NCBI RefSeq assembly: GCF_000022085.1
Contig: NC_011894.1
Span: forward strand, 2,197,501-2,261,500
Direction of reading: 5' to 3'
DNA length: 64,000 bases
DNA from: Methylobacterium nodulans ORS 2060
GTDB taxonomy: Bacteria; Pseudomonadota; Alphaproteobacteria; Rhizobiales; Beijerinckiaceae
The notes under the pieces were generated by a model. It searched no databases. It saw only the letters and a program-made list of their open reading frames with translations, and had not been told where the DNA came from. Both the position numbers and the translations under genes were made by a program. Each line of letters starts with the position of its first letter. Within the stretch, counting starts at the first letter, position 1. Below are positions 33,567-42,754 of the stretch, in pieces.

Positions 33567-36500
33567 CTACTCGGCGGCCTGGAGCGCGGGACCGCCCGGG
33601 CCGGCCTCGCCGGGGCGGTCGAGCCAGTCGACCTTGGCCATCTTGCGCACCACCACGAACTCGTCGCGGTTGGCACCCACCGTGCCGTAGTAGTTGAAAC
33701 CGTAGGAGAGCTGCGCGTAGCCGCCGATCATGTGGGTCGGCTTCAGCACCGCCCGGGTCACCGAGTTATGGATGCCGCCGCGCTGGCCGGTGATGCCGGA
33801 GCCGGGCGTGTTCACGATCTTCTCCTGCGCATGGTACATCATGCACATGCCGTCCTTGACGCGCTGGGAGACAACAGCCCGCGCCGAGATCGCGCCGTTG
33901 ACGTTGTAGACGTCGATCCAGTCGTTGTCGGCGATGCCGGCCTTGCGCGCGTCGTTCTCGCTGATCCAGATCACGGGCCCGCCGCGGTTCAGGGTCAGCA
34001 TCAGCAGGTTGTCCGAATAGGTGGAGTGGATGCCCCACTTCTGGTGCGGCGTGATGAAGTTCAGCACCAGCTCGGGGTTGCCGTTGTCGACGCGGCCCTG
34101 GATCGGCTTGATGGTCTTGAGGTCGACCGGAGGACGGTAGACGCAGAAGCCCTCGCCGAAGGCGCGCATCCAGAGGTGATCCTGGTAGAGCTGCTGGCGC
34201 CCGGTCAGCGTCCGCCACGGGATCAGCTCGTGGACGTTCGTGTAGCAGGCGTTGTAGCAGACCTTCTCGGATTCGAGCCCCGACCAGATCGGCGAGGAGA
34301 TGATCTTGCGCGGCTGGGAAACGACGTCGCGGAAGCGGATCTTCTCGTCCTCCTTCGGCAGGGCGAGATGGGCATGCTCGCGCCCCGTGGCCTTGCCGAG
34401 GCTCTCCCAGGCCTTGACCGCGACCTCGCCGTTGGTCTCCGGCGCCAGCATGAGGAGCACCTCGCAGGCGTCGATGGCGCTGTCGATGCGCGGCAGGCCC
34501 TTGGTCGGCCCGTCCTCGGTCACGACCCCGTTGAGCCCCTTCAGGAGCGCGACCTCGTGCTCGGTGTTCCAGGCCATGCCCTTGCCGCCGTTGCCGATCG
34601 TGGTCATCAGCGGGCCGAGCGAGGTGAAGCGCTTGAACAGGTTCGGGTAGTCGCGCTCGACCACCGTCACCGCCGGCATGGTCCTGCCGGGGATGGGATC
34701 GACCTCGCCGCGCTTCCAGTCCTTCACGTCGTAGGGCTGGGCGATCTCGCCCGGGGTGTCGTGCAGGATCGGCGTCAGCACGACGTCCTTCTCGACCCTG
34801 AGTACCTCGGGGGCGACCCGGGAGAAGGCTTCGGCGATGCCCTTGTAGATGTCCCAGTCGGAGCGCGCCTCCCAGACCGGATCCACCGCCGCCGAGAGCG
34901 GGTGGATGAAGGGGTGCATGTCGGAGGTGTTGAGGTCGTCCTTCTCGTACCAGGTCGCGGTCGGCAGGACGATGTCGGAATAGACGCAGGTCGTCGACAT
35001 GCGGAAGTCGAGGGTGACCAGGAGGTCGAGCTTTCCTTCCGGGGCCTCGTCGCGCCAGACGACCTCGTCGGGCTTGCGGCGGCCCTCCTCGCCGAGGTCC
35101 TTGCCCAGCACGCCGTTCGTGGTGCCGAGCAGGTGCTTGAGGAAGTATTCGTGCCCCTTGCCCGATGAGCCGAGCAGGTTCGAGCGCCAGACGAACAGGT
35201 TGCGCGGCCAGTTCTTCGGGTTGTCCGGGTCCTCGCAGGACATCTTGAGCTCGCCGGACTTGAGCGCCTTGGCGACGTAGTCCTTCGGCTCCAGCCCCGC
35301 CGCGGCGGCCTTGGCGGCGATGCCGAGAGGGTTCTGCTCCAGCTGCGGCGCGGAGGGCAGCCAGCCCATCCGCTCGGCGCGGACGTTGTAGTCGATGATG
35401 GCGCCGTCCCAGGGCCCCGCCGGTGCGGTCGGCGAAAGGATCTCCTTCACGTCGAGCGTCTCGTAGCGCCACTGGTCGGTATGCGCGTAGAAGGCCGAGG
35501 TGGAGTTCTGCTGGCGCGACGGACGCCCCCAGTCGAGGGCGAAGGCGAGCGGCGCCCAGCCGGTCTGCGGGCGCAGCTTCTCCTGGCCGACATAATGCGA
35601 CCAACCGCCGCCGGACTGCCCCACGCAGCCGCACATGACCAGCATGTTGATCGCGCTGCGGTAGTTCATGTCCATGTGGTACCAATGGTTCATCGCAGCA
35701 CCGATGATGATCATCGACCGGCCATTGGTTTTTTCTGCGTTCTTGGCGAATTCGCGCGCCACCGTGATGATCTGGTCGCGCGGCACGCCGGTGATTTTTT
35801 CGGCCCAGGCCGGCGTGTAGGGCTCGTCCGTGTCGTAGGAGGCGGCGACGTTGCCGCCGCCGAAGCCGCGGTCGATGCCGTAATTGGCCAGGAACAGGTC
35901 GTAGACCGTCGCGACGAGCGTCTCGCCCTCGGTGGTGGCGAGCCGCCGCACCGGCACGCGCCGCTCGATCACGCTGTCATGGTCGCTGCCCGCGAAATGC
36001 TCGTGCGCGATATTGCCGAAATACGGGAAGGCGACCTCCTCGAAGCCATCCTCGGCGCCGGCGAGCGACAGGCGCAGGTCGACATCCTTTCCGTCTGAGC
36101 GCTTGGCCTCCAGGTTCCACTTGCCGGTCTCGCCCCAGCGGAAGCCGACCGAGCCGAGGGGCGCCACGAGCTCGCCCGAGCCTGCGTCATACGCGAGGGT
36201 CTTCCACTCAGGATTATTCGCCTCGCCGAGCGCGCCGTCGAGGTCCGAGGCGCGCAGGAAGCGCTCGGGCACGAGCCTGCCGTCCTGGCGCACGAGGCGC
36301 ACCAGCATCGGCATGTCGGTGTAGCGCTTGGCGTAGTCGACGAAGTAGGGGACCTGCCGGTCGACGTGGAACTCGCGCAGGATCACGTGGCCCATGGCCA
36401 TGCCGAGCGCCGCGTCGGTGCCCTGCTTCACCGACACCCACATGTCGGCGAACTTGGAGGCTTCCGAGTAGTCGGGGCAGATCACGACGCTCTTGGCGCC

Positions 36501-37319
36501 GCGGTAGCGCACTTCGGTGTAGAAATGCGCGTCGGGCGTGCGGGTCTGGGGCACGTTCGAGCCCCAGAGGATCAGGAAGCCGGCATTGTACCAGTCGGCG
36601 CTCTCGGGCACGTCGGTCTGCTCGCCCCAGGTCTGGGGCGAGGAGGGCGGCAGGTCGCAGTACCAGTCGTAGAACGACATGCAGACGCCGCCGAGCAGCG
36701 ACAGGTAGCGCGCGCCGGCCGCGTAGGAGACCATCGACATGGCCGGGATCGGCGAGAAGCCGAAGACGCGGTCGGGCCCGTGGGTCTTCACCGTGTAGGC
36801 ATTGGCCGCCGCGATGATCTCGTTGACCTCGTCCCAGGTCGCGCGCACGAAGCCGCCATGGCCGCGCTTGGAGGTGTAGGCCTTGCGCCGCTCCGGGTTC
36901 TCGACGATGTGCGCCCAGGCGGCGACCGGGGTCATCATCACGCGGGCCTCGCGCCACAGCTTGATCAGGCGCGAGCGGATCAGCGGGTATTTCACCCGGT
37001 TGGCCGAGTAGAGGTACCAGGAATAGCTGGCGCCGCGGGCGCAGCCGCGGGGCTCGTGGTTCGGCAATTCGGGCCGGGTGCGCGGGTAGTCGGTCTGCTG
37101 GGTCTCCCAGGTGACGATGCCACCCTTGACATAGACCTTCCACGAGCAGGAGCCGGTGCAGTTCACGCCATGCGTCGAGCGCACGATCTTGTCGTGCTGC
37201 CAGCGCTTCCGGTAGCCGTCCTCCCAGGAGCGGTCCTCGGCCGTCACGATGCCGTGACCGTCCGAGAAGGTACCGACGTTCTTGCGGAAGAAGGTCAGTC
37301 TGTCGAGGAAGTGCGACAT
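33567..37319 (-). CDS. narG: Respiratory nitrate reductase alpha subunit
   Basis: A 1250-residue catalytic subunit, reducing nitrate to nitrite at a bis-MGD molybdenum centre on the cytoplasmic side. The N-terminal [4Fe-4S] site HGVNCTGSCSWKVYVKGG with a distant Cys in GCARGASYSW has the His ligand typical of NarG. NAGFLILWGSNVPQTRTPDA lies in the region that carries the Mo-ligand Asp; GCVGQSGGGWSHYVGQEKLR and VVLPTATWYEKDDLNTSDMH are further MGD-binding signatures. There is no twin-arginine signal, as expected for membrane-bound Nar. The ATG at 37319 gives MSHFLDRLTFFRKN. An FNR box is 153 bp upstream. Confidence 0.98.
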   Translation of the reverse strand: MSHFLDRLTFFRKNVGTFSDGHGIVTAEDRSWEDGYRKRWQHDKIVRSTHGVNCTGSCSWKVYVKGGIVTWETQQTDYPRTRPELPNHEPRGCARGASYSWYLYSANRVKYPLIRSRLIKLWREARVMMTPVAAWAHIVENPERRKAYTSKRGHGGFVRATWDEVNEIIAAANAYTVKTHGPDRVFGFSPIPAMSMVSYAAGARYLSLLGGVCMSFYDWYCDLPPSSPQTWGEQTDVPESADWYNAGFLILWGSNVPQTRTPDAHFYTEVRYRGAKSVVICPDYSEASKFADMWVSVKQGTDAALGMAMGHVILREFHVDRQVPYFVDYAKRYTDMPMLVRLVRQDGRLVPERFLRASDLDGALGEANNPEWKTLAYDAGSGELVAPLGSVGFRWGETGKWNLEAKRSDGKDVDLRLSLAGAEDGFEEVAFPYFGNIAHEHFAGSDHDSVIERRVPVRRLATTEGETLVATVYDLFLANYGIDRGFGGGNVAASYDTDEPYTPAWAEKITGVPRDQIITVAREFAKNAEKTNGRSMIIIGAAMNHWYHMDMNYRSAINMLVMCGCVGQSGGGWSHYVGQEKLRPQTGWAPLAFALDWGRPSRQQNSTSAFYAHTDQWRYETLDVKEILSPTAPAGPWDGAIIDYNVRAERMGWLPSAPQLEQNPLGIAAKAAAAGLEPKDYVAKALKSGELKMSCEDPDNPKNWPRNLFVWRSNLLGSSGKGHEYFLKHLLGTTNGVLGKDLGEEGRRKPDEVVWRDEAPEGKLDLLVTLDFRMSTTCVYSDIVLPTATWYEKDDLNTSDMHPFIHPLSAAVDPVWEARSDWDIYKGIAEAFSRVAPEVLRVEKDVVLTPILHDTPGEIAQPYDVKDWKRGEVDPIPGRTMPAVTVVERDYPNLFKRFTSLGPLMTTIGNGGKGMAWNTEHEVALLKGLNGVVTEDGPTKGLPRIDSAIDACEVLLMLAPETNGEVAVKAWESLGKATGREHAHLALPKEDEKIRFRDVVSQPRKIISSPIWSGLESEKVCYNACYTNVHELIPWRTLTGRQQLYQDHLWMRAFGEGFCVYRPPVDLKTIKPIQGRVDNGNPELVLNFITPHQKWGIHSTYSDNLLMLTLNRGGPVIWISENDARKAGIADNDWIDVYNVNGAISARAVVSQRVKDGMCMMYHAQEKIVNTPGSGITGQRGGIHNSVTRAVLKPTHMIGGYAQLSYGFNYYGTVGANRDEFVVVRKMAKVDWLDRPGEAGPGGPALQAAE

Positions 37320-37471
37320 TGCGCGGTACCTTTGATTGGACTTCGCCGAAGCGGGGTGGATGGGGCCGTGAGGTGCCGGGCGCATTCCGTGGCGTTCCAG
37401 GCCCGTGGTCCGGCCCGCGGGTGTTTTCGAATTCTTCCAGAGAACAGTGCCGGGAGCGGTGAGCGCGAGCC

Positions 37472-37485
37472 TTGATCTGGATCAA
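37472..37485 (-). promoter_or_regulatory. FNR/FixK-type box, narGHJI
   Basis: TTGATCTGGATCAA, perfect consensus, identical to the box at 22404. It allows narG to be expressed apart from narK2. A weaker site, TTGATGCGCGTCAT, is at 37494-37507. Confidence 0.88.
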
Positions 37486-37540
37486 CCGTGCCGTTGATGC
37501 GCGTCATGGCCGGGGCGGGGGATGGTCCATCCCCCGGGGG

Positions 37541-37567
37541 CCGGAGGTGCGCCGGGCGCACCTCCGG
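37541..37567 (-). terminator. Stem-loop beyond narK2
   Basis: CCGGAGGTGCGC and GCGCACCTCCGG form a perfect 12-bp stem with a 3-base loop, nine bases after the narK2 stop on that strand. No U-tract follows, so it may be an mRNA-end stabiliser rather than an intrinsic terminator. Confidence 0.55.
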
Positions 37568-37948
37568 GATGCGGATCAGCAGGGGGTGGCGGCACCGCTG
37601 CGGGCGTACATCCACCAGTTCATGGCGACGTTGAGCGCGAAGAAGGCCGCCAGCCCGTAGAAGATGACGTTCGGGCCGCCGAAGGCGCCGAAGGCCCAGC
37701 CGAACAGCATGCCGAAGGCGAAGGGCCCGTAGGCGGCGACCGCGCCGGTGAAGCCGATGACGCCCCCGGCCTGCCGGGGTGGGAAGATCATCGGCATCTG
37801 CTTGAACGTGGAGGCGTTGCCGATGCCCGCGAAGGCGAACAGGCCGAGCATCGCGCCGACGAAGTACGGGAAGGTCTCCATGGAGGTGGGCGCGGTGAAG
37901 AAAGGCACGGTGAGCGCGCAGGCGGTCATGCCGATGCCCGCCACCTGA

Positions 37949-38872
37949 GAGTCCGTTGGGAAAGGGTGGCCAAGAGAAAATGCGGGATGATAGAGCATGT
38001 CTGCTCGTCTCGAATGGATGAATGGCCCCTCCTTGGTCTGGACCGCTGCAAATCGGCCGCGCTATGATCGTCGCAGCCAGAGATACCCGAGTGATATGAC
38101 GAACGACGAGTGGCTCACCCTGGAGCCACTGCTTCCTGTCGCGGAGGGGATCGGGCGGCCCCGGACCTATCCTATTCGGGACATCATGAACGGCATCCGC
38201 TACGTGCAGCGGTACGGCATTCCCTGGGATGCCATGCCAAAGGATCTGCCGCCCGCCAGTCTCTGCTACGATTACTGGCGGTTGCTCACCGATGGCGGCC
38301 ACATGGACCGGATCAACCATCATCTCGTGATGAGGGATCGTGAGAAGTCCGGGAAAGAAGCCAGTCCAACGCTGGCGATTGTGGATGCCCAGGCGGTGAA
38401 GTGTGACGCCCCGCAAGGCGAGCGCGGGTACGATGCGGCGAAACAAGTGCTGGGGCGCAAGCGGCATCTGGCGGTCGACAGCGACGGACGCCTGCTTGCG
38501 GTGATGATCACTCCGGCCAACGTTCAGGATCAAGAGGGCGGGATCCCGCTCGTCAAGCGCTTGGTTCGTCTCTGTCCCTGGATCAAGACAATCGTGGTGG
38601 ACGGTGGGTACAAGGCCCGTTTCATTGAGGCGGTTCAGGCTGGCACGAGCCGTGTCGTGGAAGTGGTCGTACGGCCGCAATTTGGGAAGGGCTTTGTGCT
38701 TCTGCCGAAACGATGGCGGATTGAGCAAAGCATCGGCGCTCTCACGGTGTCGCGCCGTCTCAAGCTGGATTACGATACGCTGCTTCACATCTCGGCGGCG
38801 GCTATGCTTTTCGCCTCTATAACTCGGCTTCTCGCGTCAATCACTATGAAATGACCCTTTCCCAACGGACTC
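37949..38872 (+). mobile_element. IS5-family element (IS1031-type), intact
   Basis: 924 bp bounded by perfect 19-bp terminal inverted repeats GAGTCCGTTGGGAAAGGGT. Direct repeats TGA lie on both sides (37946-37948 and 38873-38875), the TNA-type 3-bp duplication of the IS1031 subgroup. It holds one full-length transposase. Perfect ends and an uninterrupted gene point to a recent insertion. Confidence 0.93.
37997..38854 (+). CDS. IS5-family transposase
   Basis: A 285-residue DDE transposase. N-terminal DUF4096-type part (RYPSDMTNDEWLTLEPLLPV) and core: first Asp in LAIVDAQAVKCD, second in TIVVDGGYKARF, Glu in KRWRIEQSIGALTVSRRL. It fills the element, oriented opposite to narK2. ATG at 37997 lies 29 bp inside the left inverted repeat. 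It is unrelated in its C-terminus to the remnant at 8516-8640. Confidence 0.93.
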   Translation: MSARLEWMNGPSLVWTAANRPRYDRRSQRYPSDMTNDEWLTLEPLLPVAEGIGRPRTYPIRDIMNGIRYVQRYGIPWDAMPKDLPPASLCYDYWRLLTDGGHMDRINHHLVMRDREKSGKEASPTLAIVDAQAVKCDAPQGERGYDAAKQVLGRKRHLAVDSDGRLLAVMITPANVQDQEGGIPLVKRLVRLCPWIKTIVVDGGYKARFIEAVQAGTSRVVEVVVRPQFGKGFVLLPKRWRIEQSIGALTVSRRLKLDYDTLLHISAAAMLFASITRLLASITMK

Positions 38873-39939
38873 TGAGTGACCTTGGCGCCGCCGAGCTTGT
38901 CCGAGAGCGGGCCCGCGACGACGCGCAGGAGCGAGCCGATGAACGGTCCGAGGAAGGCATAGGCCAGGGGGTCGGGCGCGCCGGGCAGCGGTCCGTAGCA
39001 CTGCTTGATCAGCAGCGGGAAGGTGCCGGCCAGCCCCGAGAACGCGCCGAAGGTCATGATGTAGAGCGAGGTCATCGCCCAGGTGTGGCGCGAGCCGAAG
39101 ATGTCCATCTGCTCGCGGACATTCGCCTTGACCGGGACGCTGCGCAGCGCGAGCCAGGCAGCCAGGCTGAACAGGACGATGAAGGGGATGTAGACGGCCG
39201 CGGCGTTGTGCAGCCAGACCTGACGGACCAGCGCGCCCTTGGTCATGGTCTGCGACTCGCCCATCAGCGTGCCGCCCACCAGCGCAAAGCCGATCACCCA
39301 GGGCGTGAGGAACTGGACGACCGAGACCCCGAAATTGCCGATGCCGGCCTGGATCGCCAGGGCCGTGCCCTGCAGCCGCTTGGGGAAGAACAGGCTCGTC
39401 GAGGGCATGAAGGACGAGAAGTTCCCGCCGCCCAGCCCGGCCAGGAAGGCCAGGACGAGGAGCACCCAGTAGGGCGTGGCCGGGTCCTGGACCGCGTAGA
39501 ACCAGCCGATGGCCGGGACGAGCAGCGACAGGCTGGCGAAGGTCACCACGTGCCGGGTGCCGAACATCGGCGTCAGGAACATGTGGGCGAGGCGGAGCGT
39601 GCCGCCCGCAAGGCCCGGCATGGCCGCGAGCCAGAACAGCTGGCCGGTGGTGAGCCTGAATCCCACCGCAGGCAGGGCGACCACCAGGGCCGAGACCATG
39701 AACCAGACGATGAATGCCATGGTCAGGTTGAGCGTCGTCGCCGCCAGGGTCCGCCAGGCAAGGCGGCTGCCTTGCTTGGCCCAGAACGCGGCGTTCTCGG
39801 GCTCCCAGTAGGCGAGCCAGGTGCCGCCCGCGGGGCGGCCGGCCGTCAAGGTTTGCGTGCCAGCAGTCATGGCTGTTGCCTTTCAACACGGGGGCGAGGG
39901 CCGGCCGGGTGCGGGTCGCGATCGGCCGGGAGGGGTCGG

Positions 39940-41322
39940 TCACTCGGCCGGGACGCCGGTCAGGGGCGAGGCGGGAACGGGAGGGCGCCCGCGCAGCGCT
40001 CGGAGACGCTCGACCTCCGCGCGCAGGGCCTCGAGTTCGGGGAGGTCCTTCGGCTGCCGCAATTCGGGATGCGCGCGCTTCTCCATGGCGCGGACGGCGG
40101 CGTGCATCCATGCGGTGCTGCCCGCGACCACCACGAACAGGAGCATGAAGCAGGAGGTCCAGACGCCCACGAGGTCGTTCATGAACCCGAAGGCGATGGG
40201 CAGGACGAAACCGCCGAGACCGCCGATCAGGCCGACCACGCCGCCGACCGCGCCGACCCGGTCCGGGTAGTAGACGGGGATGTGCTTGAACACGGCCGCC
40301 TTGCCGAGGCTCATGAAGAAGCCGAGGCCGAAGGTCAGGGCCGTGAACGCCACCGGGCCGAGCGCGAGGTCGAAGCTGATCGGGCCCCGGATGCCGCTGA
40401 CCACGTAGTGGGTGGCTGGGTAGGACAGCAGGAAGGTGCAGGCGCAGGAGCCGAGGAAGGTCCAGTACATGACCTTCCGGGCGCCGTAGCGGTCGGACAG
40501 GCTGCCGCCGAGGACGCGGAAGAGCGAGCCCGGGATCGAGTAGGCGGCGGCCAGCCAGCCGGCGGTGACGATGTCGAGCCCGTAGACGCCCGTGTAGTAG
40601 CGGGGCAGCCAGAGCGCGAGCGCCACGAAGCCGCCGAACACGAAGAAGTAGTAGAGCGAGAAGCGCCAGACCTGCAGGTTGGCGAGCGGCGCCAGCATGG
40701 CCGAGAGCGGCTCGGGCTTCAGGCCGACGCGGCGGCGGGCGGCGAGGTCCGGGTCGTCCTTGGTGCCGAGGTAGAAGACGAGCGCCATGACGACGAGGCC
40801 GAGCGCCCAGATCTGCGCCACTGCCTTCCAGCCGAGGGCGACCATGACGAGGGGCGCCAGGAACTTCGTGACCGCCGCGCCGATATTGCCCGCGCCGAAG
40901 ATGCCGAGCGCGGTGCCCTGCTTCTCCTTCGGGAACCACTTGGAGACGTAGGCGACCCCGACCGAGAAGACGCCGCCAGCCAGGCCGACGCCGAGGGCGG
41001 CGAGCAGGAAGGTCGGGTAGTCGTAGGCATAGGTGAGGAGATAGGTGGCGAGCGCGGCGAGCAGCATCACCGCCACGGTGACGACGCGCCCGCCATACTG
41101 GTCGGCCCAGATGCCGAGGATGAGACGGATGAGCGAACCCGTCAGGATCGGCGTCCCGACGAGCAGCCCGAACTGGGCGTCGCTCAGGCCGAGGTCCTTC
41201 TTTATCTGCACCCCGATGATCGAGAAGATCGTCCAGGCTGCGAAGCAGATCGTGAACGCGAGCGTCGAAAGCCAAAGGGCGCGGCCCTGGTCGCGGCTCG
41301 CGGGGGTGGCTGTTTCGTGCAT
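39940..41322 (-). CDS. narK1: Nitrate transporter, NarK1-type
   Basis: A 460-residue major-facilitator protein with twelve helices. Nitrate signatures: GGVFSVGVAYVSKWFPKEKQ (helix 5 region), GAVGGVVGLIGGLGGFVLPI (helix 11), and conserved arginines in TGSLIRLILGI. The C-terminal tail is a predicted coiled helix (LPELEALRAEVERLRALRG). In Paracoccus a fused NarK1-NarK2 does proton-driven uptake plus nitrate/nitrite exchange; here the two are separate genes and this one is intact. It heads the narK1-narK2-nar cluster and has two FNR boxes. Confidence 0.92.
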   Translation of the reverse strand: MHETATPASRDQGRALWLSTLAFTICFAAWTIFSIIGVQIKKDLGLSDAQFGLLVGTPILTGSLIRLILGIWADQYGGRVVTVAVMLLAALATYLLTYAYDYPTFLLAALGVGLAGGVFSVGVAYVSKWFPKEKQGTALGIFGAGNIGAAVTKFLAPLVMVALGWKAVAQIWALGLVVMALVFYLGTKDDPDLAARRRVGLKPEPLSAMLAPLANLQVWRFSLYYFFVFGGFVALALWLPRYYTGVYGLDIVTAGWLAAAYSIPGSLFRVLGGSLSDRYGARKVMYWTFLGSCACTFLLSYPATHYVVSGIRGPISFDLALGPVAFTALTFGLGFFMSLGKAAVFKHIPVYYPDRVGAVGGVVGLIGGLGGFVLPIAFGFMNDLVGVWTSCFMLLFVVVAGSTAWMHAAVRAMEKRAHPELRQPKDLPELEALRAEVERLRALRGRPPVPASPLTGVPAE

Positions 41323-41387
41323 GGCAAGGCCTCTCGGGCGGTTCTCCCGCCCGGACCGGCAGCTTGCCGAGCCTGCACTTGCCGTAA

Positions 41388-41401
41388 TTGATGCAGATCA
41401 A
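41388..41401 (-). promoter_or_regulatory. FNR/FixK-type box 1, narK1
   Basis: TTGATGCAGATCAA, perfect consensus, centred about 72 bp before the narK1 start; suits a class II promoter with a 31-base leader. Confidence 0.87.
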
Positions 41402-41409
41402 GGCCGATC

Positions 41410-41423
41410 TTGAGTGGAGTCAA
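41410..41423 (-). promoter_or_regulatory. FNR/FixK-type box 2, narK1
   Basis: TTGAGTGGAGTCAA, two mismatches, centre 22 bp upstream of box 1, i.e. two helical turns. A tandem arrangement like this can strengthen activation or bind a second Crp/Fnr member. Confidence 0.65.
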
Positions 41424-41697
41424 CCACAGGACAGCCGCATGCAAATCCTGTGATCATCCTCAGTGAAATCCCGGAGTTGCTCGCCGATGCTCAAACCGCC
41501 CGGTTGCCCCGAACGATGATGCCGGGCGTTCGGGCAACCGGGCTCCGAGCGCTCGGCCTCCGCCATCCAGGCCGAGAGCAGGCTCCAGGGATCCTCGACG
41601 GTTAGGAGATCGCAGGCCGGCGCGGGGGCGTCGGGCTGCTGCGGGAGGCGGTCGTCGCCGGGCGCGCGCGAGACGGGGACTTGCCCGGCAACCGGCC
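41424..41697. other. Divergent spacer narK1/crp
   Basis: No gene. Apart from the stem-loop at 41499-41542 nothing is recognised before the box at 41698. Confidence 0.5.
41499..41542. repeat. Stem-loop in the narK1-crp gap
   Basis: CCCGGTTGCCCCGAACG and CGTTCGGGCAACCGGG pair with a single bulged base around an 11-base loop. It stands between divergent promoters; no gene is served as terminator. Confidence 0.6.
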
Positions 41698-41711
41698 TTG
41701 ATCCAGCTCAA
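41698..41711 (+). promoter_or_regulatory. FNR/FixK-type box, crp/fnr-like gene
   Basis: TTGATCCAGCTCAA, one mismatch, 84 bp before the start at 41795, so the regulator is likely controlled by itself or by FixK. Confidence 0.75.
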
Positions 41712-41794
41712 CGACAGGCGCACCGTCGATCAACATCCTGTCTTCCTTATCCAGAGGCCGAATCGGCCTCCGATCGCGGGGACCTGGACCAGAC

Positions 41795-42676
41795 ATGCAC
41801 GCGGACCCGTCGCAGGAGGAACTTCCGCTGTTCCGGGGGCTCTCGGCCGCTTGCCGGACTATCCTGCTCCGGCACTCCGTCGAGCATCGCGTGGGACCCG
41901 GCACGGTGCTGTTCGACCAGGGTGAGGTGCCGAACTTCCAGTTCGTCCTGCTGTCCGGAACCGTCCACCTGTTCGGCCGGTCCAACGAGGGGCGGGAGGT
42001 CCTGATCGAGGTCGTCCGCGCGCCCGACCTCCTCATCCCGGCAGCCGTGATGTCCGCGTCGCCCTACCTGATGCAGGCGCGCGTGCCGGAGGCCTCGCGC
42101 TTCCTCCTGATCCAGGCCGAGACCTTCCGTGATGCCGTCGCTACGGATGCCGCCCTCGCGCAGGCCGTGATCGGGACGTTGTCGCGCCAGTTCCGCCGGA
42201 TGGTCCGGCAGACCAAGAACCTGAAGCTCAGGTCGTCGGTGCAGCGCGTGGGGTGCTATCTGCTCACCCTGTCGGAGCGACAGGGGACGCCGGGGCGCGT
42301 CCTCCTCCCCTACGAGAAGAACGTGATCGCATCGGAGCTCGGGATGACCAGGGAGTCGTTCTCCCGCGCGCTCGCGAGCCTGGAAGGGGCCGCGATCAGG
42401 GTCGACGGCCAGACCATCGGGATCCTGGATCGAGACCGGCTCGCCGAAATGGCGATGCCCGATCCGCTCATCGACCTCGACCTCGCCGAGGATGCGGCAG
42501 AGCGGATGGAGGACCGCCCGAGCCGTCCCGCGGGGCCGCCGGAGCCCGAAGCAGGGCCGCGCCGGGCCGGAAGGACGACGAGGCCGCCGGCAGCGAGGCG
42601 CCCCGACCCGGTCATCCTCCCGCAGGCCGGGACCCGGCAGCGCGATGGTCGCAGGCATCGCCGCGCGCCCGACTGA
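41795..42676 (+). CDS. Crp/Fnr-family regulator, cluster-specific
   Basis: A 293-residue regulator. Effector domain of the cNMP-binding fold (residues 12-130), dimer helix, then a helix-turn-helix (177-199) reading VIASELGMTRESFSRALASL. The recognition helix has E-S-x-SR (Glu187, Ser190, Arg191), which fits TTGA half-sites. The N-terminal Cys cluster of Fnr is absent; only Cys20 and Cys154 are seen, so oxygen sensing by Fe-S is unlikely and a DNR/NnrR-type heme-NO sensor is possible. A 60-residue Arg/Pro/Ala tail follows the DNA-binding domain. It stands between nar and hmp/nsrR genes. Confidence 0.88.
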   Translation: MHADPSQEELPLFRGLSAACRTILLRHSVEHRVGPGTVLFDQGEVPNFQFVLLSGTVHLFGRSNEGREVLIEVVRAPDLLIPAAVMSASPYLMQARVPEASRFLLIQAETFRDAVATDAALAQAVIGTLSRQFRRMVRQTKNLKLRSSVQRVGCYLLTLSERQGTPGRVLLPYEKNVIASELGMTRESFSRALASLEGAAIRVDGQTIGILDRDRLAEMAMPDPLIDLDLAEDAAERMEDRPSRPAGPPEPEAGPRRAGRTTRPPAARRPDPVILPQAGTRQRDGRRHRRAPD

Positions 42677-42754
42677 TGCGCTTGCGCGAGTGTCCTCTGA
42701 CGGAAGGGGACCACGGCAACGCGGGCTGCCCCCCGGCGCGACGGGCACCGGCCC

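Larger units (their letters stand above)
37576..39870 (-). pseudogene. narK2: Nitrate/nitrite transporter NarK2, split by an IS
   Basis: Two halves of one major-facilitator gene flank the insertion. The first, 38876-39870, reads from MTAGTQTLTAGRPAGGTW to LGGAKVTQ; the second, 37576-37945, goes on VAGIGMTACALTVPFF to ARSGAATPC. Removing the 924-bp element and one 3-bp duplicate restores 455 codons without a gap or shift. Nitrate-transporter motifs include GGNFSSFMPSTSLFFPK in the first half and GGVIGFTGAVAAYGPF in the second. As it stands the protein would lose the last four helices. It would exchange nitrate for nitrite or import nitrate. Confidence 0.95.

Noticed and set aside
37494..37507. 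Second FNR-type box upstream of narG (TTGATGCGCGTCAT)
   Set aside because: The right half-site has a mismatch at a key position; mentioned only beside the perfect box at 37472.
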